This document shows, piece by piece, positions 15,758 to 23,463 of a stretch of 64,000 bases of DNA. The notes under the pieces are model-generated. The model was given only the letters and a program-made list of their open reading frames with translations. It had not been told where the DNA came from and did not search any database. The stretch covers positions 1-64,000 of the forward strand of contig JAZTZP010000070.1 in assembly GCA_045637525.1 (NCBI GenBank). Direction: 5' to 3'. The DNA is from JAZTZP01 sp045637525. GTDB lineage: Bacteria > Bacillota > Clostridia > UBA1381. Positions within the stretch are counted from its first letter, which is position 1. Each line of letters starts with the position of its first letter. The translations under genes were made by a program, and so were the position numbers.

Positions 15758-16642
15758 TTAAACATCTAACCTCTGAACGCAACCAAATCCGTTTGATGTA
15801 TTAAATGCCATGTTACATTCAAACTTATTAATAGTTTCTGATGGATCAATAAAATTAAATTTCAAATCAGAAAATGTCTTTTTATCAAAGCACACAGACA
15901 GTATATCGTGTCCATCGTTTGTGGCATGAACAACTACACTCTGTACCGGTAACAAAGCAAATATGTCTCTTGCTATACGAATTGCCACACTACATACATA
16001 ATCCTGATACTCGGTAGAGTTTTTCGGCATATCAATGTTATCTGAGTTAATTTGAAATTCAACTTCCATTTTTAAAGGAGAGTCAGTTCCAAATTCAAAC
16101 CCTGTTCCATAGTCAAGTAAGTCGTTTAACGGATTTATATCATTTATCACTTTCAAATACGTATCAATATCACCCGATAATACTTTTGCAGATACATCGT
16201 GAAAATATTTCCACAAATCTGCATCATATGAACTGTCGGGCGGACAAGGACTAACCATAATTTCAGTCCAGTCAATCACATCATCTGTTATTTTATGAAT
16301 ATCTGCCGTAACACTCCTTGTTACAGTTTTAGATATCGGTTCGTCATATGATGTGTTATATTGAGCTTCGGTTTCATTATAACCGGGCGTAGTATCAGGT
16401 TCATAATATGTTGGAGTTTCATTCCGCGTTTGTCTCTGACTACGAGGAGTTTTATTTTTATTCTCAGTTGTAACATATGATATTCCTGTTCCCGGAATCC
16501 CCACACTTGTTGTTACTCTTCCGCTTGAATGAAAGGTTTTTCTAAAACCCGGAACACCCGTACTTACTGACATTCCTGTTTTACCAAAATTAAGTTTTAC
16601 CCCGGGAAGAATGGATATACTTTTTCTAAATCTCAATCCCAC
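15758..16642 (-). CDS. DUF4236 protein
   Basis: A 294-aa protein. The N-terminal DUF4236 domain (about residues 2-60) is clear: RFRKSISILPGVKLNFGKTG and SVGIPGTGISY. A Thr/Pro-rich linker with TPTYYEP, TPGY and SYDEP (about 65-110) follows, then an uncharacterised domain (about 120-294). DUF4236 is a short glycine-rich domain of unknown role, often in membrane- or signalling-linked proteins. The start is GTG 16642 with AGGTGAT 8 bases upstream. It is the last gene of the operon, 11 bases after the phosphatase; the Thr-rich linker could be a kinase substrate (inference). Confidence 0.75.
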   Translation of the reverse strand: MGLRFRKSISILPGVKLNFGKTGMSVSTGVPGFRKTFHSSGRVTTSVGIPGTGISYVTTENKNKTPRSQRQTRNETPTYYEPDTTPGYNETEAQYNTSYDEPISKTVTRSVTADIHKITDDVIDWTEIMVSPCPPDSSYDADLWKYFHDVSAKVLSGDIDTYLKVINDINPLNDLLDYGTGFEFGTDSPLKMEVEFQINSDNIDMPKNSTEYQDYVCSVAIRIARDIFALLPVQSVVVHATNDGHDILSVCFDKKTFSDLKFNFIDPSETINKFECNMAFNTSNGFGCVQRLDV

Positions 16643-16653
16643 TCAATATCACC

Positions 16654-17391
16654 TCATCTATCAATAATTACTATACTCTTATCATCATTTGAACCATTTG
16701 CTTTTGCTACATTTATTATTTCCTCGCAAGCCTGCACCGGAGATATACTTTCATCATTTAAAACATCTTCTAACTCATCAATAGAAATATATTCATGTAC
16801 ACCATCACTTGTTAAAACAATTCTTTTGGCTTTTAAGAGTGCTTCATTGTTCTCTTCAAATACCAAAGAATTTATAAGTGCTGGATTTCCACCACCGAAG
16901 CATGCTGTTATCTCATTACGTCTATCATATGTTTCAGCATCTTTTTTCGAGATTTTGCCTGTTTTCAAGAGCCAATTTACGCTTGTATGGTCTTCGGTTA
17001 TTTGTTTTATATAACTCCCCTGAAACACATATATACGGGTATTACCAACATGAAAATTACTTGCTTTTCCATCATTTATACAAATACCTGACAAGGTTGT
17101 TGCCATACCACTGTAATTTGCATTTCCAGCTGACTTCGCCAACAATTGAGAGTTTATATCAACCAAGTCATTCTTACCTGACAGAACAATATTTTTAAGA
17201 TTTTCACAAACGAATGATGAGGCAACAGCTCCGGCATTATTTCCACCCACACCATCGGCAACGCATATTTTCAGTTTGCCATCACATTCTGCCTCAAAAG
17301 TCCCGGCAGAAACGATGGTGTCATTGATAAGAATTCTGTCTTCATTTTCACTATGGTCACCTTTTTCAGTCATCGCATATATCTTAGTCAT
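16654..17391 (-). CDS. PP2C-type Ser/Thr protein phosphatase
   Basis: A 245-aa PPM/PP2C phosphatase that would reverse the action of the kinase encoded at 23464. The metal-binding motifs are intact: SENEDRI (about residue 15), VADGVGG (about 45), GMATTL (about 97), HVGNTRIY, TEDHT, LTSDGVHE and NDDKSIV at the C-terminus. There is no membrane anchor. Its start codon overlaps the AAA+ stop (ATGA), so translation is coupled. Such phosphatases commonly pair with Hanks kinases and FHA proteins, as here. Confidence 0.95.
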   Translation of the reverse strand: MTKIYAMTEKGDHSENEDRILINDTIVSAGTFEAECDGKLKICVADGVGGNNAGAVASSFVCENLKNIVLSGKNDLVDINSQLLAKSAGNANYSGMATTLSGICINDGKASNFHVGNTRIYVFQGSYIKQITEDHTSVNWLLKTGKISKKDAETYDRRNEITACFGGGNPALINSLVFEENNEALLKAKRIVLTSDGVHEYISIDELEDVLNDESISPVQACEEIINVAKANGSNDDKSIVIIDR

Positions 17392-19256
17392 ACCCCAACC
17401 TCACATTCCATTTCAGTAGGCGTACTTGCTACGTAAATACTCTTGATGTTAAGTTTTGTATTTTCAGCTATATTATTGTCAAACAGATATCTTGAAAGCG
17501 GATTTATCAGCATACTTTCAACAATGTTTCCTATACCACGAGCACCGTTTGAAAGGTTCTGTAATGATTCTTCCAAAAGCGTGTTCATTGCAATATCTGA
17601 AAGTTCTAAAGTAATCTTTTTCTCTGATGCAAGGTTTCTTATAATCTTTTTAACCTGAGATTCAAGAATAAGCTTTGCAACATCAGGTCTTATGTAATCA
17701 AATACAACAATATTTTCACCAATACGGTTTAAAATTTCAGGTCTGCCTAATTCCAACTTGAAGTAATCTTCTATCGCAGAACGCACATTTTTTTGTATTG
17801 TCGCATAGTCCATTGTACTGTTAACATTCTCTGTACGAACACCACTTGCATCTCTTGTATAAATACCAAGATTACTGGTGAAGATAATGATACATTCTGA
17901 AAAATAAACTGTATTGCCCTGACCATCAGTCATTCTGCCGTCTTCAAGTATTTGAAGGAACTTATCTAATATTGAAGGATGAGCTTTTTCTATTTCATCA
18001 AACAACAATATAGAAAATGGGTTATCTTTAACTGCATTGGTAAGCTGCCCACCTGCTTCATAACCAACATATCCCGGAGGCGCTCCAAGAAGTTTTTGGT
18101 CGGAATGACTTTGACCATATTCACTCATATCAAATCTGATACAGCAACTTTCATCACCGAACAGTTTCTCTGCCAATGTTTTTGCGGTCTCTGTTTTACC
18201 AGTACCTGTCGGGCCGGCAAAGAAAAGAACGCCCTTTGGCTTACTCTGTGATGAATGCTGTAAGCCTGACATACCTGTGATTGCACGTTTGATAACATCA
18301 AGTGTCTTTGTAATTGCACCATCCTGACCTTTTACTCTTTTTCTGAAATCTTCTTCTGCATTTTTGAATTCTTCTGTTTCGAGCTTGTTCCATGGATTTT
18401 CTTTGATGCCGTATTTATATAAATCAATAACATCACACATCTTGTTCATGTGTATACCTTCGTTTTTACACAGCTTACGAAGACCGTTCAGTTCAGTAAA
18501 GCTGAATCCTTCGGTTAATGCTATAAACTTATCTTGTATCTTTTCAAGTTCATCAGGTTTGTCTATAAAATATGCGTTGTCTTCAACATAAATATCGCTT
18601 GCAAAGAATGTTGCAAAATTAGGACCTTTAACAAAATTTTCTCTTTCTTCTTTTGAAGGAGTAGGAAGTGTGATTGTCTTAACATTAGGATTATCATGAT
18701 AGAACCATACCGGAATATCATTTACCTTATTAACAATCATAATCAAGATGTTTTTGAGCATGCCATTATCGGTTTTAACATCTTTGCTTTCAAGAGATGT
18801 AAGCAAAAGAGAAGTAAAACTATCAACCTCATTTTGCTCCATACTATCAGGAGAAGGAATATATCTTGACGCAAGATTCATCACAATTGCAGTTGCTTCT
18901 TTACTTTGCGAAAGAGCAGTTTTCACCCATTCTACGGTATTGTTGCTTTTGAAGTTGGCATTGATGCGACCGTTTGAAGGATTTTGGTTAATAAGCTGCC
19001 CAAATCTTTCAATATAGCCTTCTTCTGCATTGTTATAAAACCCTTGCATGCTATCATAGAATGCAATGTTCTGATAACCTAAATCCTTGAAGAAATAGTG
19101 CATATATGCAGTGAGTCTTAATATACTGCCTTTTGCGATGCTACCTTCTTCCGGATAGCTGTAAACATCAAGAACATTACCTTCAACAATAATCAAAGGC
19201 TTGATCTTGCTGAATATTTCTAATTCTTTGTGCCATTTTGGAATAAAATCACTCAT
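17388..19256 (-). CDS. ClpB/ClpA-like AAA+ ATPase with degenerate first domain
   Basis: A 622-aa protein. The C-terminal half is a Clp D2-type motor: Walker A FFAGPTGTGKTETAKT (about residue 330), the pore-loop-like segment APPGYVGYEAGG (about 375), Walker B ILLFDEIEKAHPS, sensor IIFTSNLG and the Clp C-terminal small domain (RPEILNRIGENIVVFDYI...GARGIGNIVE). The N-terminal part (about 1-270) resembles an AAA module (VEGNVLDVYSY, LKNILIMIVNKV) but lacks a P-loop. It has no Clp N-domain, M-domain or ClpP-binding loop that I can see. It would remodel or disassemble a protein partner. It starts one base after the LRR gene ends and overlaps the phosphatase. Confidence 0.88.
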   Translation of the reverse strand: MSDFIPKWHKELEIFSKIKPLIIVEGNVLDVYSYPEEGSIAKGSILRLTAYMHYFFKDLGYQNIAFYDSMQGFYNNAEEGYIERFGQLINQNPSNGRINANFKSNNTVEWVKTALSQSKEATAIVMNLASRYIPSPDSMEQNEVDSFTSLLLTSLESKDVKTDNGMLKNILIMIVNKVNDIPVWFYHDNPNVKTITLPTPSKEERENFVKGPNFATFFASDIYVEDNAYFIDKPDELEKIQDKFIALTEGFSFTELNGLRKLCKNEGIHMNKMCDVIDLYKYGIKENPWNKLETEEFKNAEEDFRKRVKGQDGAITKTLDVIKRAITGMSGLQHSSQSKPKGVLFFAGPTGTGKTETAKTLAEKLFGDESCCIRFDMSEYGQSHSDQKLLGAPPGYVGYEAGGQLTNAVKDNPFSILLFDEIEKAHPSILDKFLQILEDGRMTDGQGNTVYFSECIIIFTSNLGIYTRDASGVRTENVNSTMDYATIQKNVRSAIEDYFKLELGRPEILNRIGENIVVFDYIRPDVAKLILESQVKKIIRNLASEKKITLELSDIAMNTLLEESLQNLSNGARGIGNIVESMLINPLSRYLFDNNIAENTKLNIKSIYVASTPTEMECEVGV

Positions 19257-20246
19257 TTATTTCCCCTCCTGTATATCCTTTTCAAACTCGTTTAAATGCT
19301 TTATAGGAATATTGTTCTTTCGAGCATATTGTTGAGCAGAACTTCCTGGCAAACAGTAAAAAACAAATTTTTTATTTAAATCTGCTCTAAAACTCCCTCT
19401 TAAAAGATCATAAAAAAATCTATCATTCATTCCTAGAAAAGCGACATTTGTAATATGATGTTCATATTTAGAAAATAGCTCTGCTCCTATGTCAACATCA
19501 TTAGCAGGAATTATAATATTATAAATGTTAGTATCCGAGAAACAAGAAATCCCCAATCTTTTTAACTTATTAGGTAAATTAATTGTTTTCAAATTTTTGC
19601 AATAATGGAATGCGTCATCATCTATTTCTTCCAAACCTTGAGGACACTTTACATCAATTATATCTGAAAACATAAAAGCTCCTCGAGGAATTTTTAAAAT
19701 CTGCTGTGGTAGTGTTATGTCTTTCAGTCCACTTCCTTTAAAGACACGTTCACCCAACTCAATTAATGTTTCTGGTAGAATAATATAATGCATTTCTTTA
19801 CAGTTTAAGAATACTTCATCTCCAATTTTTCTTGTAGGGAGATTGTTTATTAATTCTGGGACAATAACTGTTTCTTTGCTAAATCCAACATACTTCGTTA
19901 TTTCAACACCATCCTGATATGGTTGCCACTCAAAATCAGATTCGTCTGCTGAATTATCAATAAATTTTTCAATTGCGCCCATAGATGATTGTACTTCTTT
20001 CTCTGCTTGTTGAGATATATTATGAAGAACTTCAAGTTCTTCATTTTTTTGAGCGTCAGGCATCTTTTCTCCTGAAAGACTTTCCATTAAACTCACGAGT
20101 TTATTTGCACGCTCCATTTTATCAATTTGTTCACGTGCTTTTTCGGATACTTCAATATTCTTTATTGCAGTAATTTCTGCTTGTAATAATTCAACTTGTT
20201 TTTCAAGTTTCTCTATTCTTTGTAAAAGCTCTGTATTATCCACCAT
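19257..20246 (-). CDS. coiled-coil and leucine-rich-repeat (LRR_5) protein
   Basis: A 329-aa protein without signal peptide. Residues about 1-105 form a coiled coil (LLQRIEKLEKQVELLQAEI). A short linker containing FEWQPYQDGVEITKYVG leads into BspA-type LRR_5 repeats (about 125-270: VIVPELI, IGDEVFLNCKEM, YIILPETLIELGERVF, IDDDAFHYCKNLKTI). The end has a QQYARKNNIP segment. LRR_5 repeats normally mediate protein binding and are mostly secreted; a cytosolic version in a signalling operon suggests an adaptor or substrate-recognition role. The start overlaps the radical-SAM stop (TGATG). Confidence 0.8.
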   Translation of the reverse strand: MVDNTELLQRIEKLEKQVELLQAEITAIKNIEVSEKAREQIDKMERANKLVSLMESLSGEKMPDAQKNEELEVLHNISQQAEKEVQSSMGAIEKFIDNSADESDFEWQPYQDGVEITKYVGFSKETVIVPELINNLPTRKIGDEVFLNCKEMHYIILPETLIELGERVFKGSGLKDITLPQQILKIPRGAFMFSDIIDVKCPQGLEEIDDDAFHYCKNLKTINLPNKLKRLGISCFSDTNIYNIIIPANDVDIGAELFSKYEHHITNVAFLGMNDRFFYDLLRGSFRADLNKKFVFYCLPGSSAQQYARKNNIPIKHLNEFEKDIQEGK

Positions 20247-20806
20247 CAGCCCTCCTTCATAAAATCAGGTTTATGTATTCCTACCGATACAATTCCACCA
20301 TTAGTGGTAAAATTTTGTATCTTATTTGTTTCGCTGTTTAAATATGTTTCGTATTTGCTTTGATGTTTCTTATCTAAAATATGAATGCGTTGATTTGAAG
20401 AACCTCGAAGCAAAGAATTGTCATTTAATTCTTCTACATACTTACCATCAATTAGAACAGATATATTTTCAAGTTGTTTTTCTGTCAGTTCTTCAATTTC
20501 AAACCCTGTATAAACTAAAATATCATCACTGATGGGCTTTAACATCTTCAAAAGATGTTGCACTTCTTCTGATTGCTCTATTGGATCGCCACCGGTAATT
20601 GTAAAGCCATCAACCGGATTTGTATCTGAAATTTGATGTATTAATTTTAATACCGAATCAATGTTTATTTTATATTTCTCCTGCTTTTGCCACAATTCAG
20701 GATTGCTACATCCTTTGCAACCGTGACAACATCCACAAAACCAGATTCCGATTCGCTTTCCTGGGCCTAAAACTTCAACAGGATACAATATCCTTGCTAT
20801 ATACAT
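20246..20806 (-). CDS. NrdG-like radical-SAM protein (4Fe-4S single-cluster)
   Basis: A 186-aa protein similar in size and sequence to activases of anaerobic ribonucleotide reductase. The cluster motif CxxxCxxC is in FCGCCHGCKGCSNPELW (about residue 25-41), followed by the SAM-binding stretch GFTITGGDPIEQ (about 68-79) and VYTGFEIEEL. No glycyl-radical enzyme (NrdD or PflB) is encoded nearby, so its partner is unknown. ATG 20806 is used because it overlaps the FHA stop (TGATG). Its place between FHA and LRR genes of a kinase operon is unusual. It could activate an unlinked NrdD, make a nucleotide or peptide modification, or act as a redox sensor; these are guesses. Confidence 0.82.
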   Translation of the reverse strand: MYIARILYPVEVLGPGKRIGIWFCGCCHGCKGCSNPELWQKQEKYKINIDSVLKLIHQISDTNPVDGFTITGGDPIEQSEEVQHLLKMLKPISDDILVYTGFEIEELTEKQLENISVLIDGKYVEELNDNSLLRGSSNQRIHILDKKHQSKYETYLNSETNKIQNFTTNGGIVSVGIHKPDFMKEG

Positions 20807-21405
20807 CACTTTTCCCTCACAACAAGATACACTGCCAGCTCTTGGCGACTTCCGTTATTAACACAACCGCCAAGTCCTATTTCGTCATCTGCTTTAAGTA
20901 GAGTAGGAGTATCATTTGATATTTTCTCGTTGTTTACATAGGTAAAGTTTGTGCCGCTTAAATTAATTATGTATAACGCTTCACCCTCTGACACCAATTT
21001 TGCATGACTTCTGCTCACATAAGATTTATTAGATATAAATTCTTTTAGCACATTTTCTCTACCAATGATGATTTCACTGTTATTTGGAACATCGTATGTA
21101 TATTCTCCTGAAACTTCAGCAAGAACATATTGTTTGCAACAATTTTGAGTCTTAGGTGTAGGAAGAATGTCTGAAATATCTTCATCACAAGAGCAGCATT
21201 TTCTTGCAGCAGGCAGATTTTCTGCACCACATTCACATATCTTAACCATAGGGGCTTCCGATTCAACATCGTATGTAATATTTTCAGTCGCTTCATCCAC
21301 AACCTTAACAGACATCAAATCTGTTCCGCAATTAGAACATTCTATAAATATAGGATTGTTATGTTCGCCACAACTGGGGCATACTTTATATTTTTCCATT
21401 TTCAT
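20806..21405 (-). CDS. FHA-domain protein with two N-terminal zinc ribbons
   Basis: A 199-aa cytosolic protein. Two CxxC...CxxC zinc ribbons lie at about residues 8-28 (VCPSCGE...ECSNCGTD) and 56-75 (ICECGAEN...KCCSCDE). A forkhead-associated domain (about 95-190) has the pThr-binding signature IIIGREN, YVSRSHAKL and NLSGTNFTYVNNEKI. FHA domains read phosphothreonine, so this is the likely reader of the kinase in the same operon. ATG 21405 (TGATG overlap with the upstream stop) is preferred to the GTG one codon earlier. Confidence 0.92.
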   Translation of the reverse strand: MKMEKYKVCPSCGEHNNPIFIECSNCGTDLMSVKVVDEATENITYDVESEAPMVKICECGAENLPAARKCCSCDEDISDILPTPKTQNCCKQYVLAEVSGEYTYDVPNNSEIIIGRENVLKEFISNKSYVSRSHAKLVSEGEALYIINLSGTNFTYVNNEKISNDTPTLLKADDEIGLGGCVNNGSRQELAVYLVVREK

Positions 21406-22724
21406 CACTCATTTCTATGTTGTTTTTTGCTTTCGTTCTTTACGCTTCTGCGCTCAGTCTTAAATGTTTCAACTTCTGTTTTCATATCATAATCTGAGGT
21501 GTTTATAATCTGTGCATACTCCGCTTTGGGCGGGAGATGGCTAACTCTGTTCTTGCACACAATTCCTTTTGTTGCAAGTCTTTTTTCAAATTCCGTAAAC
21601 TTATCACAGAATGCAACCATTTCATCTTCCAGTCTTGATGCTTCTGATGAAGAAGGAAGTCTGTCTGTATTATCTATGCCACCAAGTTCCATTGCAATTT
21701 TACCTTGATTGTCATAGCGGATGTTTACAGCAGTGCCTTCACTGAAAGTATATAACTCATCGCGGAAACGCTTGCCGCTTTTCTTGGTAACTTCACGGCT
21801 ACCAATTAAATCATATCCCATTTCTTCCATAACTTCATCGATTGTCTCTGCAATATATTCCTGTTCGCTGTTTTCAAGAGCTTCAGCTTCAAGTTTTGAG
21901 ATTTCTGCTTTCAAATCAGCAATGCCACTTTCAGATATCTTGAACATCTTGGGAGTGATATGTGCATCAGCGCAAAGAATTTTATATTCTGCCTCAAGTT
22001 CTTCAAACTCTGCACCGTAAATTTCAATATCCTTTATGTAAGATTGACATTCTTCTATAAGAGGTTTTACTGTTACCGCATTGAAATTTTTTATGAAATC
22101 ATCATTATTTATGCTGTTTGCTCTTTCTATGGTGTTTTGCACTTTTACTCTGAGTTCTAATGGAAGAGTAGGAGTAGAAAGCAAATCACCTAATGCAGAT
22201 GTAATATCATCTTTTGCGGATGAAACCACTGGTTCTTGTGGCACTTCCCAAGATAGGTCAAAAGCTGTACCAAGGTTTTCTTGAATATCAGAGGATATCT
22301 GAGTTTTCAATTCAGCTGATTGCTTTCCGCAATTCTCAACATCTTTTAATAACTTAGTTGTTTCATTTTTAACTGCTTTCAAGTTTTCAAGAATTGCCTT
22401 TTTTCTGCTTAATTCCTCGTCAGATATCGTAATGACACCAGGGCGCTGATAATCGGACATAGCATCAAATCTGTCGGATAACGCTTTTTTCAAGCATTCA
22501 ATCTCCGACATCTTTTCTTTTAAGCTATTTGTAAGTGCAATGCTTTCATTGTTACCACAATTATCATATATTTGTATGCTCCCCAAAGAAACAGAAACTT
22601 GATTTTGAAGTACTTTGATTCTCTCAATACAAGACAAAATACTGCTATCGCATCTATTTTGAGCGTTCAAGTTTGCTCTTTGTTCCGGAGTAAGTGTATA
22701 TTCGGAAGTTTTTGGACCACTCAT
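21405..22724 (-). CDS. coiled-coil protein of unknown function (MSGPKTS start)
   Basis: A 439-aa soluble, largely helical protein. It starts MSGPKTSEYTLTPEQRANL, a short conserved opening I recall from other kinase/FHA-linked clusters but cannot name. Long heptad-rich stretches (about 25-150 and 190-300) predict coiled coils. A more globular segment (about 310-380: IDEVMEEMGYDLIGSREVTKK, AVNIRYDNQGKIAMELGG) resembles small alpha-beta domains found in such clusters. An AGGAGG site precedes the start. Likely a scaffold for the signalling complex; that is inference. Confidence 0.65.
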   Translation of the reverse strand: MSGPKTSEYTLTPEQRANLNAQNRCDSSILSCIERIKVLQNQVSVSLGSIQIYDNCGNNESIALTNSLKEKMSEIECLKKALSDRFDAMSDYQRPGVITISDEELSRKKAILENLKAVKNETTKLLKDVENCGKQSAELKTQISSDIQENLGTAFDLSWEVPQEPVVSSAKDDITSALGDLLSTPTLPLELRVKVQNTIERANSINNDDFIKNFNAVTVKPLIEECQSYIKDIEIYGAEFEELEAEYKILCADAHITPKMFKISESGIADLKAEISKLEAEALENSEQEYIAETIDEVMEEMGYDLIGSREVTKKSGKRFRDELYTFSEGTAVNIRYDNQGKIAMELGGIDNTDRLPSSSEASRLEDEMVAFCDKFTEFEKRLATKGIVCKNRVSHLPPKAEYAQIINTSDYDMKTEVETFKTERRSVKNESKKQHRNE

Positions 22725-22740
22725 ATTTTACCTCCTGATT

Positions 22741-23457
22741 TTAGATTTTATAGTCTTTTATTAAAACCTTCATTTCTGCAATAGAAACTATATCTTTTTC
22801 TATGTTTTTTAATAATTCACTAATTTGCTTTTTGTCATCACTTAGTATTTTTACATAATCGAGCAAATCAGAATAATTTTGTGGAGTATCTTGGCTATGG
22901 TTTAAATGTGTAAAAATATTTCCTTTTTCTTTTTGATATACAACATTTTGCATACTATCAAAATACACCATTAGTTTACGAGAATTCTCGCTAATATCTG
23001 TTTCTGTTAATAAAGAAATTAATTTTCTGATTTGCATCTCTTTTTCCCAATGTTGATTAATTATTGATAATGTTTTATCAACAGAAGATTTATGACGCTT
23101 TATAACATCAATTATTCGCATTTTCAAATGTTTGTATTTAATTTCTTTCTGACACTCAATCGCCCCTGCTGAAAAGTAAATTATAAAAATTGTAAAACCG
23201 ATAATTGCAGAAATTGGCAACCAAGCTGATTCGGCATCAGAAAAAAATACTTCAATCACATCATCCATTCCGCTATATGAATATCCGCCAACCATAGGTA
23301 AAGCCAGAAAAAACAGAATAACAATAACAAAATTAGTTGTTGTGCAAATTAGAGATTTTAATTTGCGATTTTCCATATTACCTAGTTGTGTATTTATAAA
23401 ATTCACATTGCAAAATATTAAAACTATCAATACAATTAATGCAATGAATCCAGCCAT
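22741..23457 (-). CDS. membrane-anchored coiled-coil protein
   Basis: A 238-aa protein with three hydrophobic segments (about 2-20, 38-60 and 82-103), after which a cytosolic helical region of some 130 residues follows, with coiled-coil character (IIDVIKRHKSSVDKTLSIIN; LLDYVKILSDDKKQISELLK). No known domain is recognised. It sits between the kinase (6-base gap) and the coiled-coil protein (16-base gap) and may tether the complex to the membrane (inference). Confidence 0.65.
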   Translation of the reverse strand: MAGFIALIVLIVLIFCNVNFINTQLGNMENRKLKSLICTTTNFVIVILFFLALPMVGGYSYSGMDDVIEVFFSDAESAWLPISAIIGFTIFIIYFSAGAIECQKEIKYKHLKMRIIDVIKRHKSSVDKTLSIINQHWEKEMQIRKLISLLTETDISENSRKLMVYFDSMQNVVYQKEKGNIFTHLNHSQDTPQNYSDLLDYVKILSDDKKQISELLKNIEKDIVSIAEMKVLIKDYKI

Positions 23458-23463
23458 TTTATT

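Noticed and set aside
20246..20806. Naming the radical-SAM gene nrdG
   Set aside because: Motifs fit but no nrdD is adjacent and the context is a signalling operon, so the symbol would claim a function not shown.
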